Part shown: positions 22,170 to 32,425 of the stretch, one piece after another
Numbering within the stretch: position 1 is the first letter of the stretch
How the letters are laid out: each line of letters opens with the position of its first letter
Assembly: GCA_964447535.1 (NCBI GenBank)
Contig: CAYUST010000007.1
Coordinates: 1 to 63,142, forward strand
Source: CAYUST01 sp964447535
GTDB lineage: Bacteria; Patescibacteriota; Gracilibacteria; Absconditabacterales; Absconditicoccaceae
Length of the DNA: 63,142 nt
Direction: 5' to 3'
Notes under the pieces: generated by a model
Database searches by the model: none
What the model saw: only the letters and a program-made list of their open reading frames with translations
What the model was told of the DNA's origin: nothing
Program-made: the position numbers and the translations under genes

Positions 22170-23003
22170 ATGGCATTCGAAAAAATCAGAGCATCGCAGT
22201 TTGATATTGATACAAATCTTTTTCAGATGGATACACAAGTAGTGTTAGAAGTAGATGAGCACAGAACCGGTGAGTATGTACGCAAATACGCAGATTCACA
22301 CCAACGAGCAAGGCGAGAAGATGATGACACGCCAAGGAGAACTTTACCAGAAACGTTTGATGAATTCTATCACGATGCTAGTCGATTTCGTGACTTGAGG
22401 ACGATGCTAGACAAAAGAGCATTTGGACCTGCAGAACCAAGCATGAGAGAAAGTATATTGCATGCACAGGAAATATCTTTCAATACGGGCAGATTCCATA
22501 CACCAGAGGCGATCCAACAAGGCATGAAGCAGTACATACTAGAGACATTTGATACACGAGATCAAAATTATTTTTTGCACGAAGCAAAACTCCAAGGAGT
22601 GATCTCCAAAAAAGGGAAATTTGATGATGCTATAGATACCTATTTCGCTTCAAGACTCAAAATATATCCAATCTTTTCACATCGGTTTGACGAGTATTTC
22701 TGACTCACGCGATTCTCTGAAACTGCTAAACTTAGAAAGCAAATGGCCTATTATGATTATGCGAGTTATCTCAGAAACAAGTATGGTCCAGATAAACTCA
22801 TCACGCTTGGTTTCAGTGAAGATACGGCCACCAATCTCGAAGCGGTCAAAAAAGGTGTTGCTACTGAGCTAGCACGAGATCCACAGTTTGCAAATCTCTA
22901 TCCTGTCTTCTATCTCACGAGATATCCCAACACTATCGAGAAGACCTGGTTGAAAACCAAGATGGAGGTAGTCAAAGCGTTGACGGCACAGAAAAGTAAA
23001 TAA
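22170..23003 (+). CDS. Hypothetical protein, 277 aa
   Basis: I recognise no family. The protein is charged and helix-rich, with an Arg/Asp-rich segment near residues 40-60 and no signal peptide or membrane helix. One in-frame TGA ('DEYFGLTRF') joins its two halves. A TTGACA lies about 50 bp upstream of the start near 22118. It ends at TAA and is followed by a strong terminator. Confidence 0.7.
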
Positions 23004-23021
23004 ACAAACAGCCAAAATAAA

Positions 23022-23050
23022 AACCCCGAGCTTATGCTCCGGGTTTTTTT
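23022..23050 (+). terminator. Terminator (probably bidirectional)
   Basis: AACCCCGAGC-TTAT-GCTCCGGGTT is followed by T7. It lies between the convergent 277-aa gene and the DoxX gene. Confidence 0.9.
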
Positions 23051-23067
23051 AGTTGTGAAGAAATTCC

Positions 23068-23493
23068 CTATTTTTTGTGATGATGATGTCCACCCATAGT
23101 GTTGCATGCTTTGCAGTCAGGACACTTACACATACATCGTGTACCACATCCAAACCAAACAATCACCAATGATCCAAGAGAAACGAGGCCGGCATTGAGA
23201 TTCATTCCTACTGCATTGATAGCGAATGCCATGATAATGAGGGTGAGGAGTGCACCAACTTTTGCCCAATGTCCGGTAAGTAAGAGTGCTCCTGCCAAAA
23301 TTTCTCCTACGACTGCGATCCAAAACCATACCGTAGTACTGAGGAAAGTAAGTCCAAATTTGTGTCCAGCGCCTCCTATAAATGCCATCATTTCAGGACT
23401 CGCTCAAATTTTAGTGACACCAAAGTAGAGCATAGCAATACCAAGTAAGATACGCAAACCTCAAATAACTTTTTGACCAGTAGGTGAATTCAT
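23068..23493 (-). CDS. DoxX-family membrane protein with Cys/His-rich tail, 141 aa
   Basis: Four hydrophobic helices and the opening 'IGGLRILLGIAMLYFGVTKI' fit the DoxX/quinol-oxidase-subunit-like family. In-frame TGA encodes the glycine in 'KVIGG' and in 'TKIG'. The C-terminal ~28 residues are unusual: 'CGTRCMCKCPDCKACN' then 'GGHHHHKK', with six Cys and four His. This looks like a metal- or cluster-binding tail on the membrane surface (inference). DoxX proteins are linked to redox and thiol stress. Confidence 0.8.
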
Positions 23494-23692
23494 ACACATC
23501 TACATACACATAGAGAATAAAACGCTTGATGATATCCTTTTTTTATTTTTTTACAATCACTTGCGCAACACGAGCACTTTTTGAATGTTGTCAATTGTGG
23601 GTGTAGTGAGTTATTTGATTTCATAGTTGATTCATACAAGCTCTTCTATATAACCGTTGTTAGTTCTCTTTTATATCCGTACTAAGACGCCT

Positions 23693-25051
23693 ATGGATAG
23701 CCAAATTCACGCACTTATCGCTGCAGAATATGCACGTCAACAACATGAGTTAGAGCTTATTGCCTCAGAAAATTATGTTTCTCTCGAGGTTATGCAAACA
23801 TACGGCAATGTGTTTACCAACAAATACTCAGAAGGCAATCCTGGTAAGCGTTATTATGGCGGACAGAAATGGGTAGATCGTATGGAAGTGCTCACACAAC
23901 ACAGAGCATTACGTATGTTTGGTGTAGTGACTGCTGATGAACCAGATTGTATGACTGATGCTGGGTATGCACAAGCCCAAAAAGATCTTGCTTCCGCATC
24001 GCGATGAGTAAACGTCCAACCGTTGAGTTGATCACCTGCAAATGCCGCAGTGTATCTCGGAGTGCTCAAACCGGGAGATACTATCTTGGGTATGGATCTC
24101 GCAGCAGGAGGGCATTTGAGTCATGGGCATCCGCTCAACATTTCTGGTATCTACTTTCACATAGCCTCCTACGGTGTGCATCCTGAGACCTTACGCATCG
24201 ACTACGACGAGATCAAACAAAAAGCACTCGCGAGTAAACCAGCGCTTATCTTGGCATGATTTAGTGCCTATCCAGGGTCGCTAGATTGGACGCAATTTGC
24301 TGCGATCGCTGATGCGGTAGAGAAAGAACATCACTATAGACCGTTGCTCATGGCAGATATTGCACACATTGCCTGACTTATCGCGGGTGGAGCATTAGCA
24401 TCCCCATTTCCATATATGGATATTGTGACGACAACGACCCACAAGACGTTGAGGTGACCAAGAGGTGCGTTGATCTATTATCGTAACGGCAAACTTCAAA
24501 GAAACAACACCGATTTCGTCTTAGAAAAATCTATCAATAGAGGAGTCTTTCCTGGTATCCAGTGATGACCACACGAGCATATCGTCGCTGCCAAAGCGGT
24601 CGCCTTTGCAGAAGTATTGCAGCCCTCATTCCGTGACTATGCACGCAAGATCATCGAAAACGCACAAACATTAGCAGGAGGATTGCATGATTTGGGGCGA
24701 CGCATTATCACCGATGGTACAGAAAATCATCTCTTGCTCCTGGATGCAACCTCCAAAACTCTCCCTGATCAACTTCCTATCGCTGGCAAAGAAGCAGAGC
24801 ATATCCTCGAATCAGTCGGTATTTCATGCAACAAAAATATGCTTCCCTTCGATACGAGACCACCGATGGACCCCAGTGGTATCAGACTGGGTACGCCTGC
24901 TATCACAACAAGATGACTCTGACTCGCGCAGATGCTTACCCTCGCACAAGCAATTGATACTGCCTTGCTGCATCATGCAGATGAAACCAAACTCGATGAA
25001 GTCCGTGCGACGATAGCGCAGTTATGTAAGGAATTTCCATTGGTGTACTAG
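23693..25051 (+). CDS. glyA: Serine hydroxymethyltransferase
   Basis: This PLP enzyme interconverts serine and glycine and charges tetrahydrofolate with one-carbon units. Family motifs seen: 'ELIASENYVSLEV', 'YSEGNPGKRYYGG', 'HLSHGHPLNISG', and the PLP lysine in 'TTTTHKTLRGPRGALI'. TGA encodes the Gly after HKTLR and several others. At 452 aa it is a little longer than the ~420 aa norm because of an insertion after YGGQKWVD. The ATG at 23693 is chosen over upstream in-frame codons by homology. A TATAT box lies about 16 bases before it. It ends at TAG. Confidence 0.97.
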
Positions 25052-25124
25052 GGAGAAATAAGAATTAAGAATTAAGAAACAAGACTTCAGAGCGATACTT
25101 CAAAGATCAATCTTTTTTTAGGCA

Positions 25125-25154
25125 CAAAAAAAAGCAACAAGAACGCTTGTTGCT
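25125..25154 (-). terminator. Minus-strand terminator
   Basis: AGCAACAAG-AACG-CTTGTTGCT is preceded on the plus strand by A8, so on the minus strand the hairpin is followed by T8. Confidence 0.75.
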
Positions 25155-25264
25155 CAGTTGGTACATTGTCTGTTTAAGCGCTGACCGATCCGTCAGCATG
25201 TGTTGAGATCCTACCTTCTCAAGCCAGATGCATGGTCGCATAATACCTCACGATGTGAGAAAAT

Positions 25265-25293
25265 AAAAAAAAACCTAGCTGAATTCAGCCAGG
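25265..25293 (-). terminator. Terminator of the 89-aa membrane protein gene
   Basis: CCTAGCTG-AATT-CAGCCAGG is preceded by A9 on the plus strand. It lies 21 bases past the TAA of the minus-strand gene. Confidence 0.8.
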
Positions 25294-25313
25294 CGTAGGG
25301 TGAGAAAAATCTC

Positions 25314-25583
25314 TTAATTTTCTTTGTGGAATGCCATGTTGGCAAACCACCAACTGGCCTTCATAAACCCGCTGCCCAAGAGGCCAAGCAGGAGGAAGAC
25401 GCCGATCAGGCGGTTGCCTGTGTCAGCAATGAACCATCCGTAGAGGGTGAGACCCTCATGGGTCAGTTGCATCCCAGGAACCTCGTAGTTCCTGAAGATG
25501 AATACTGATACTGACGGGTACAATAGGATGCACCCGATTGCAAACATGGCGACTGCCAGTATGTTCCAATGTTTTTTGATCAT
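25314..25583 (-). CDS. Small two-helix membrane protein, 89 aa
   Basis: Hydrophobic segments at about residues 7-28 and 58-75 suggest two transmembrane helices with a short extracytoplasmic loop. It has no in-frame TGA and uses GGC/GGG more than its neighbours. It starts at ATG and ends at TAA. Function unknown. Confidence 0.65.
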   Translation of the reverse strand: MIKKHWNILAVAMFAIGCILLYPSVSVFIFRNYEVPGMQLTHEGLTLYGWFIADTGNRLIGVFLLLGLLGSGFMKASWWFANMAFHKEN

Positions 25584-25661
25584 AATTTATAGCGGTGTTT
25601 TGGTGAAATTCCCGCTCAAGTAATTTACATATTTTATAGCAAAAGTCGATAGTAATTCTCT

Positions 25662-26252
25662 CTACCCACTGATGAATAATTTGCTTTCTTGAGGGCTGAT
25701 TTGTCCGTTGTATTTGGCGTTAGATTTTTTGTTGTAGGGGAGAAGTGCTGGTTGGTCCATGGTTTCGAAGGCGATCTGACATATACGCATCCCTGGTCTG
25801 ATGACAATAGGCATCGCATTGATATTACAGATCTCTAGGGTGATAGTAGAGGGACTGTCTCGCCCAAAGCCAGGATCAATGAAGCCAGCCGTGATGTGAA
25901 TCATCAGTCATAGTCTAGCTAGGCTACTCCTGCCTTCTACTCTCGCTACAATATTTGCGGGTATACCAAAACGTTCTTTGGTCGCTGCCAATAGAAATTG
26001 TCAAGGTTGCACTATGATATCCTCATCGTCAACATAGGTGGTGACTTGGGTGATAACCTGTGAGTCGGTAGTGAAAGGGTTGAGTACAGCTTCCTGTTTG
26101 GGGAACCGTTTGATCTCATTACCAAGCCTGAGGTCAAAACTTGCACAGACGATATTGGGGAGCACGTCTTCTAATGACTCACCATCTGGCAGTATGAGTT
26201 TGAGCTCTTCTTCGAGGAGCATACGGCGTATAGTTCCATCTGACAGAATCAT
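25662..26252 (-). CDS. dcd: dCTP deaminase
   Basis: It converts dCTP to dUTP (some members go directly to dUMP) for dTTP synthesis. Matching motifs are the N-terminal 'MILSDGTIRRML', 'SFDLRLG', 'VARVEGRSSLARLGL' (catalytic/nucleotide loop) and 'ITAGFIDPGF'. The Gly of 'QPGQFLL' and the one in 'ARLGLM' are TGA codons. Its 196 aa is normal for Dcd. It ends at TAG. It is divergent from the wHTH gene, with the two-hairpin element between them. Confidence 0.95.
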
Positions 26253-26287
26253 AATTGAGGAGAGTGATAAATGGTTATCACGGTATA

Positions 26288-26390
26288 CTAATAAATTGAT
26301 AACTTAATCTATAATTTTTCGTATCAATTTATCAGCTAATCTATTGGAATAGAATAGTTAGCATGTTTACTATATAACCAATAGATTATA
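26288..26390. repeat. Two-hairpin regulatory-like element, copy A
   Basis: First inverted repeat: AAATTGATA...TATCAATTT. Second: TAATCTATTGG...CCAATAGATTA. About 105 bp here align with 41750-41850, where the first arm pair is a perfect 14 bp. It lies upstream of the wHTH/NTase gene and between divergent genes. It could be an operator pair or a short mobile element. Confidence 0.75.
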
Positions 26391-26515
26391 TACAGGTTGC
26401 GCGAAAGGATGCAAGCAAAAGACTAGCCAACTATCACTTGCAAAACGCTGAGAAACTATCATATATAGTGGTGATACCTATTGGTTGTCATCAGCTCTAT
26501 ATAACCATAATTTCT

Positions 26516-27058
26516 ATGAAATTAGACAAACTCTTTGGGAGCAAGGCGAAAGCAGACATTTTGAAGTATTTGGTCTTTAGGAGACAAGGTATTTCAATCA
26601 GAGCATTTGAATGAGAACTCGAATGGTCTTTTCCTGCGATCAAAAAACAGATAGATCAACTCGAAGATGCTGGAGCGGTTGAAATCAAAAAGGATAGTGC
26701 AAAACGATCCATTTATTTGACCAAGGGATTCGGTGACCATATCAAGGAATTTTTCATTTATGCATTGCAGTATGATTTGCGTGCATATTTTGAGGTACAG
26801 GGGACGAAGATTGAAAAATACTTTTGGGGAAAATTATTTGGCGTCCAACTTGAGATGGATCTCGTACTGATTTATCATCCAGACGAGCAGGTGCAATTAG
26901 ATAGTATCAAAGAAGATATCAACAATATTTTTAGACAATACTTGATCGAATACGTCAGCGTCGTCTTCATGACCGTACCAGACTTCGAAAAACGCTACAG
27001 ACTTGCTGATAAGTTCGTACTCCATTTGATGAGACAGACAAAGACGAGCGAGGTGTAA
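26516..27058 (+). CDS. wHTH regulator with nucleotidyltransferase-like C-domain, 180 aa
   Basis: The opening 'MKLDKLFGSKAKADILKYLV' and the following helix-turn-helix (to about residue 65, ending in a basic wing 'EIKKDSAKRSIYL') fit the MarR/ArsR-like wHTH found fused to minimal NTase domains. The C-terminal half has a strand with 'LEMDLVLIY', where a catalytic DxD would lie, but only one Asp is clear, so enzyme activity is doubtful. A TATATAA box sits just upstream. The paired inverted repeats upstream are a plausible autoregulatory operator. Confidence 0.65.
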
Positions 27059-27103
27059 AACAAAGTTACAAATACACAAATTTACAAATAAGCAAAATAC
27101 TCA

Positions 27104-29797
27104 TTATTCGAAGGTAGTTTGTTTATTAATTTTAGATGGAGTCGCAGGAGGCGGAGCTGCCTCTTTTTTCTTCTGGTCAGTAGCGCTATAGGCGAGCAGA
27201 CTGGTTGCATCATCATAGATGAAGTTATCTATAGTAAGTGTTTTTTTTCAGGTTGGTAAATCCTTGATGCCCGTACGTGTTGTGGTATCCAAAGTCATTT
27301 CGTTGCCGCTGATGAGGTCACTTGCATGATCTTGCAGGAAGCCAAGTTGAAATACCTGATCGGTAGATTTCGTATCTTTGTCTTTGAAAGCTTCTTGGAG
27401 AGAGGTATATTTTTCGTTAAGATCTTGGATACGATCGAAGACTTGCTTAGCTTTGTCTGGTGATGTGGTGAGTGAGAAAGGTTTGTTGTCTAGTCTAAAC
27501 GAGAAGATAGGTGCGTCCGTATTTTTCATATCGAGCCCAATAATTTGATCAGTTTCTTTGTTGGCAAACGTTAGTTTGGAGCGTTGCGTATCAACCTTCC
27601 AGTCATCTTCAAAAGCTGATAGATTATATTTTTGTTCTGCTAGATCGAGATAGTTGATACGCGTTTTTTCAGCTTCGTTAGCTTGGTTATCATCGATATT
27701 ATTTTTTTCTCTGTTGCTCAATTCACGCGAGTCTTGCGTGAGATCGAGATAGTCATTGGTGCTGATGTAACGAGTTTCATCACCTACATTGAGTTTGAGA
27801 AAATCATTTTTTTTGATGAGTGACTGGTCAGGCTTTTCCATCCCGAGAGCAGTCCATTTGAGTCCAGGTTGCTTCAAAATGTCCGTGAGGATCAGTCTGC
27901 TTTCGCTGAGATTAGCCTTTTTATCAAGTTTCCCTGCGAGGTCTTGCTCTGCAAATGTTTTTTCTTCTCGCTTCTCAGACATCTCAGTAACTGGTTGCTC
28001 AGCAAGTTGTTCGAGTCGTTCTTGTTGTTTGTCGTCTCCCAACTCTCTGATATCTTTGCCGTCCTCATTTGGATGGAAAATGACATTTTTGTTTTGATGT
28101 GCATCGTTCACCAGTTCTGAGACCGACCACGCACCGACTTTGCCAGAGGCTTTTGCATCGAGCAGGAGTTGATCACTCTCATCTTTTATCTCACCCGTAT
28201 CTGACAAAAATCATTGCTTATTCAGTTGGTCTTTGTTGAAATAGATAATCTCCCCATTGATCTCATGGGGTATGGTATTTTGTTTGAACTTGCTCAATGC
28301 TCAGCTGATATCATCGAGCTTAGCGTTTTTGAGGGTGTTGGGGAGACCAAAGGTGGAACTCATACTTTCGTTGCTTGCAAGAAAAGCATCAAACTGTTTT
28401 TGAGGTTTGTAGATATCAGTAATAGTTGTAGAACCTGCAGGAAGCTCTCCGGAGAAAAGTTGGTCTGAGAAGTTCTTCTTGTTGATTTGTTCAATTTGTT
28501 GGAGGAATGCTCCTTCGGCAGGGTTGCCAGATTCGGATCAGATATTGGTGAGAAGTATGCGAGCATTTTTTATTACTCACTCCATAGTTTGTGTATAGTC
28601 ATCTAGTAATGATCTTTCAGGAGTTCATGCTGCAGCGATAGCATCAGCATTTTTTTTGAGCTCATTTGTGATTGAATCAAAACTTTCATGTATAATCTTG
28701 AGCGATGCCAGCATTTGTAAACGTACTACTTCACCTGTTTTGTTTAATTTTCATTCCCCATCAGTAATTTTGCTGAGGTCAATCTGTTGCCTCCCTAAGG
28801 CAATATCTTTCCCTGCTGTGCATATAGAAGGGAGGTTTTGTTTGATTTCTTCCCAGTCCTTTGAATAATCATTTTGTATGTCCTTGTATACTTTATTTGT
28901 TTTATTTGTTATTTCTTCTTTAGCAGTTATCATAATCTCTCCGAAGAGTGGACTATTTTCATAGATTCTTCCTCATATTCCTTGCTTACTATTAAGGCGC
29001 TGAATCCCTTCAGTAAACTGGCGGTGTTGCTCGACTAGTTCTTGAGAGCTTTTCTCGAGTGCTTCTTGTTGTTCTTGTGTGAGTTGTTGTTTTTCTATAT
29101 TTTTTGGGTTAGATTGATTTGTGTCTTGTCACTGATTACTATTTTCCTCATTTGTGATGGTTTTGGCGTTAGTTTTTTCTTGAGTCGATAAAGTGCCCTC
29201 TTGAGTTTGTTCAGCTCATTGGTTTGTAGTACCAAGTCCGCTTTTCTTTTTTTCTCCCCTTTCTCCCTCCTTTTCACTTCCCAAAACTACTTCATCTCAT
29301 CACTTCTCGGGAGCTACCAGTTGATCAAGTTTCAGATCTGCTCACTGTGCATCTTTCGCCACTCCATTGAGTAAAAAGTTTCTCACGGTTTCGTAGTTTT
29401 CTGCTTTGGGAGTGCCTTTGAGCCATAGATAGAGCGAGGTGAGAGCGATGGTACCTCTTTCTTGAGAGGTGAAAAGTGTTGTATCTTTGGAAACCTCAGC
29501 TCGCGTAGGGGCTGTTTCCATTTTATCTTTGGTCGAATTGAGAGACGTGTTTTTTGGATCAGTAAGTATTTTTTCACACATCGTTTTGAATGCTTCTTTA
29601 TCTTGAGGCTTATCTTCGAGATATGCTTTGAGTCCTTCGCTTGTTTTCCAAGTAAAATTTCTAGCATCAGCACTTTCTAGTTTGGTTTTGAGTTCATCGG
29701 CAGAAATCTTGCCGTCCTTATCTGCATCTAGGAGGTTGGGGTTTTTCTTGGGATCTGTTTGTTCCTCATCTTGTTGTTTTACTTCTGGATCTGCCAT
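27104..29797 (-). CDS. Large EF-hand, helix-rich protein, 897 aa
   Basis: This is one unbroken frame from ATG to TAA under code 25, with about fifteen in-frame TGA. Near the N-terminus is a canonical EF-hand loop 'DADKDGKISADEL' (about residues 25-37). A low-complexity Glu/Lys/Gln/Asn region follows at about 165-240, then long helical, coiled-coil-like segments. No signal peptide or transmembrane helix is seen at the N-terminus, and the Gln/Pro/Ala-rich C-terminus has no anchor. It follows the 96-aa gene by 24 bp on the same strand. Function unknown; calcium binding is a motif-based inference. Confidence 0.75.
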
Positions 29798-29821
29798 GAT
29801 GCCTGTGCTTTATAAATAAAA

Positions 29822-30112
29822 TTACATGTGCATAATTGCTTCTTCCAATCTCGCTAACTCTTCAGCTTCTTTTGCCTTGTCTGCCGTTTCTAGGTCATGA
29901 AGTTGGCGGAGATAGTCAGCGGTTTGGGAGAGCTTAGCTCTCAAGGTTTCGTTCGTCGTGTCGTCTAGGGCGTGGAGGATGATTTGCGTCAGCGCTTCGA
30001 TTTGTGCTGGTTGTATATCTTGTCCTTTAACCAATACCAATAACCCCTGAGCAGGAAGCCAGTCTTCGCCAAGTTTTTCAAGAAGGGTAATGAGGAGGTC
30101 TTTTTGGTTCAT
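29822..30112 (-). CDS. Hypothetical helical protein, 96 aa
   Basis: This all-helical small protein has a Glu/Ala-rich C-terminus. It has no in-frame TGA and ends at TAA. It is probably co-transcribed with the 897-aa EF-hand gene. Family not recognised. Confidence 0.65.
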   Translation of the reverse strand: MNQKDLLITLLEKLGEDWLPAQGLLVLVKGQDIQPAQIEALTQIILHALDDTTNETLRAKLSQTADYLRQLHDLETADKAKEAEELARLEEAIMHM

Positions 30113-30155
30113 CGCGAGAGTTGAGAGTTAAGAAATAAGAAGTGACTGCCATCGG

Positions 30156-30204
30156 ATGCTCCCCCCTTACGAAGGGGGGTGGTGCGGAGCACCGGGGGGT
30201 TTTG
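30156..30204. repeat. GC-rich double hairpin, intergenic repeat-like
   Basis: CCCCCC-TTACGAA-GGGGGG is followed by GGTGCGGAGCACC and then a G6 T4 stretch. This composition is far more GC-rich than the surroundings and resembles common CPR/bacterial intergenic repeats. It lies between divergent genes (96-aa gene and secE). The rest of the 249-bp gap is non-coding, with a TATAGCC box just before secE. Confidence 0.55.
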
Positions 30205-30361
30205 GGGCCACGGTCCCAGCAACCGCAGAGAGATTTGTAACCCGCATAGTCTACTATACCTAGAAAATGACCTTTTGTCAAAAATTAGGCCCTTTTTCCT
30301 TGCAATTTCACGGTAATTCTATACGGTAGGCACATCTTTTTACGTTTTTTTGGTATAGCCG

Positions 30362-30544
30362 ATGTTTACGTTTTTTTATGACAGCCTTGATACCCTCAAG
30401 AAAGTCAAAAAGCCTACTGGCAAAGAGATTGTGCAGGTCACGATATCTATTTTCGTAGCAGTTATTGTTTCTGCTATTATTTTTGCGATATTGGATGGAT
30501 TTTTTGGTGCATTGTATAGAGAGTTTTACACTATGATGCAATAA
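30362..30544 (+). CDS. secE: Preprotein translocase subunit SecE
   Basis: A 60-aa protein with one C-terminal transmembrane helix ('VTISIFVAVIVSAIIFAIL') preceded by an amphipathic 'LKKVKKPTGKEI' segment, the SecE 'W/KvtwPsrkE' region. It stabilises SecY in the Sec channel. It sits 2 bases before nusG, the classic secE-nusG-rplK-rplA order. Confidence 0.88.
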   Translation: MFTFFYDSLDTLKKVKKPTGKEIVQVTISIFVAVIVSAIIFAILDGFFGALYREFYTMMQ

Positions 30545-30546
30545 TT

Positions 30547-31134
30547 ATGAGTTTCCAAGATATGAACCCAGCACAAGATATCAAAAAACAAATTGAGGAC
30601 AACCAATACAGATGGTATGTTTTGAGCGTGGTTTCAGGACAAGAGGCTCTGGTAGTTGAGAATCTCTCTGAGAGAGTGAGTAAACAGCATCTCGAGCACG
30701 AGATTGTTGATTATCTCAACCCCACCGTCAACGAAGTCTACTACAAAAATGGCAAAAAAGCTGTCAAAGTGAGGAAGATGTATCCAGGCTATGTTTTCGT
30801 AAAATCCAAAATGAACGAGAAAATTTGGTATGTGATCAGAAATACACCAGGCGTGAGATTGATTGTAGGAGCTGAAATTCGTCCCATTCCTTTGACCGAC
30901 AAAGAGTATGATGATATGATTGCACACATAGCAGAGAAGAATGAAAGAGCAGAATACGCGGTACCTTTCCAAGAAGGTGATATCGTGATCGTCAAAGAAG
31001 GCGATTTCAATGGTATGAAAGGTGTTGTCACTGAAATCGACCCTGCCAAAGGATACTTGTATGTCAAAATTGAGATCCTCGGGAGAAATACCCCATTGAT
31101 GGTTTCCTTTGAAAAAGTGGAAAGAATTTCATAA
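30547..31134 (+). CDS. nusG: Transcription termination/antitermination protein NusG
   Basis: The NGN domain begins 'RWYVLSVVSGQEALV' and includes 'YPGYVFVK' and 'IRNTPGVRLIVG'. A KOW motif 'FQEGDIVIVKEGDFNGMKG' follows at about residues 140-160. At 195 aa it has the normal length. It binds RNA polymerase and couples to Rho or ribosomes. It contains no in-frame TGA. Confidence 0.96.
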   Translation: MSFQDMNPAQDIKKQIEDNQYRWYVLSVVSGQEALVVENLSERVSKQHLEHEIVDYLNPTVNEVYYKNGKKAVKVRKMYPGYVFVKSKMNEKIWYVIRNTPGVRLIVGAEIRPIPLTDKEYDDMIAHIAEKNERAEYAVPFQEGDIVIVKEGDFNGMKGVVTEIDPAKGYLYVKIEILGRNTPLMVSFEKVERIS

Positions 31135-31159
31135 TTGTTTCTTATCTTTTGCTTCCCGC

Positions 31160-31852
31160 ATGACCACCAAAGACGAGTATGCATGAGCCACCAAAGCATT
31201 GACTGCGCTCTCTGTCGCACTACTTTTCGTGTATATAGTTTTTTGGGCGGTACGTGGTGATAGTTTATTGGAGAAAGCGGTGAGTAGTGCGTGAAATGAC
31301 CCTTTTCTTGCCTTTGAAGAGGATATACTTCCCGATGAGCTGTTGGATGTGGGTGATGGGTCAGATGCACTGAGCTTGACGGATCGTCCCGAAAACGCAC
31401 CAGGGAGAACCTTCTATTCAGTGCAAGATCTGTTTGGAGGAGGGAGTCCGATAGCAAGTGATCAACTTGTTTTGCCAGGTACTCAAAAGACCAATACGAG
31501 TATTGCATCGCTAGAATTGCTCTGACTCAAGTCACCATCTCCGGTGTTGGCTGATGATCGTGGTATTTTGTATACCTTTTTGTGAAAAGAGCCTGAAGGA
31601 CTCGCATCTCTCGTCTTGCGTTTGTGATGAAATATAGTTGAAATTGCAGACAAAAAAGATATACAAGTCAATCACCTCTTGGGTGAAAAAGTGGTATTCA
31701 TCAATTTGCCTATGTACGCACAGAAGCAAGTTGTGATGCTCGTTACCTTTGAAAGAGAGCATGTGTGGTTTGTACAGATACCGTATAGTGTCTATTATAC
31801 TGCTAAGTCACTCTTGCCCCAGCGTTTTGGAGCTTTCTACGATGTAGAGTAG
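31160..31852 (+). CDS. Membrane-anchored hypothetical protein in the nusG-rplK cluster, 230 aa
   Basis: There is a single N-terminal transmembrane helix ('ALTALSVALLFVYIVFWAV'), then an acidic linker and a probable extracytoplasmic beta-rich domain. In-frame TGA codons encode Gly at 'YAGATK', 'SSAGND' and elsewhere. It ends at TAG 43 bp before rplK. I know no standard gene at this position in secE-nusG-rplK-rplA. Confidence 0.7.
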
Positions 31853-31895
31853 TAGGTTGCGTTATGTTTTTTTATCTTTAGTTGCCCAATTTATC

Positions 31896-32339
31896 ATGTC
31901 TACCAAAAAATTGCAAAGTCAGTTGACCTTGCATATGAAAGCCGGCAAGGCTACTCCTGCACCTCCAGTTGGACCAATCTTGGGTCAGCACGGAGTCAAT
32001 ATCGGTGCATTCGTCAAAGAATTCAACGACAAAACTATGGATACCATGAAGCAATATGCTGGTGTGGATGTCAAAGTACCTGTACTTATCAGGGTCTACA
32101 TTGATAGATCATATGATATGCAGATTTTTCCACCGTTGATGTCAGATTTGCTCAAGTGGAAAGCAGGCATCAAATCAGGTTCTGCAACCCCCAACAAGAC
32201 CAAGGTAGCTACCTTATCCAAGGCAGACTTGGATGATATCATTGCGATCAAAATGCCTGTCATGAATACCAAGAGAAAGGATTCTTTGATCAAGAGTATC
32301 ACGGGTACTGCGAAAAGTATGGGTATCGAAATCAAATAA
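31896..32339 (+). CDS. rplK: 50S ribosomal protein L11
   Basis: Family signatures are clear: 'GKATPAPPVGPILGQHG', 'VNIGAFVKEFND' and the C-terminal RNA-binding 'SIKSITGTAKSMGIEIK'-like helix. The ATG at 31896 is chosen because it begins at the conserved 'MSTKKLQSQLTL'. At 147 aa it has the normal length. No TGA codons are used. It binds the GTPase-centre rRNA. Confidence 0.97.
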   Translation: MSTKKLQSQLTLHMKAGKATPAPPVGPILGQHGVNIGAFVKEFNDKTMDTMKQYAGVDVKVPVLIRVYIDRSYDMQIFPPLMSDLLKWKAGIKSGSATPNKTKVATLSKADLDDIIAIKMPVMNTKRKDSLIKSITGTAKSMGIEIK

Positions 32340-32425
32340 AGTCAATTCGTCTGTTCACACATGTGGGAGGAGTGCTCTTGAAGCAGTTCCGCTAGGACCA
32401 CTTTTATTATATACGTTTCACCACG
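32340..32425 (+). promoter_or_regulatory. Possible structured leader before rplA
   Basis: The 86-bp spacer contains GTGGGAGGAGTGC...GCTAGGACCAC, whose ends can pair, followed by a TTATTATATA -10-like box about 12 bases before the ATG. L1 represses its own operon by binding an mRNA mimic of its rRNA site in many bacteria. Whether this is such a site is inference. Confidence 0.35.

Larger units (their letters stand above)
25052..25313. other. Gap with two minus-strand hairpins
   Basis: This 262-bp stretch holds no convincing gene. It contains two minus-strand terminator-like hairpins (25125-25154 and 25265-25293). Between them a perfect palindromic hairpin, GCTGAC...GTCAGC, sits near 25180. 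A minus-strand ORF from 25241 is open for about 60 codons but runs through the terminator, so it is not called as a gene. Confidence 0.5.

Noticed and set aside
25074..25241. Minus-strand ORF of about 60 codons starting at 25241
   Set aside because: Runs through a strong terminator hairpin and has no family or start signal.
30789..31508. Minus-strand 239-aa ORF
   Set aside because: Antisense to nusG and the following gene.
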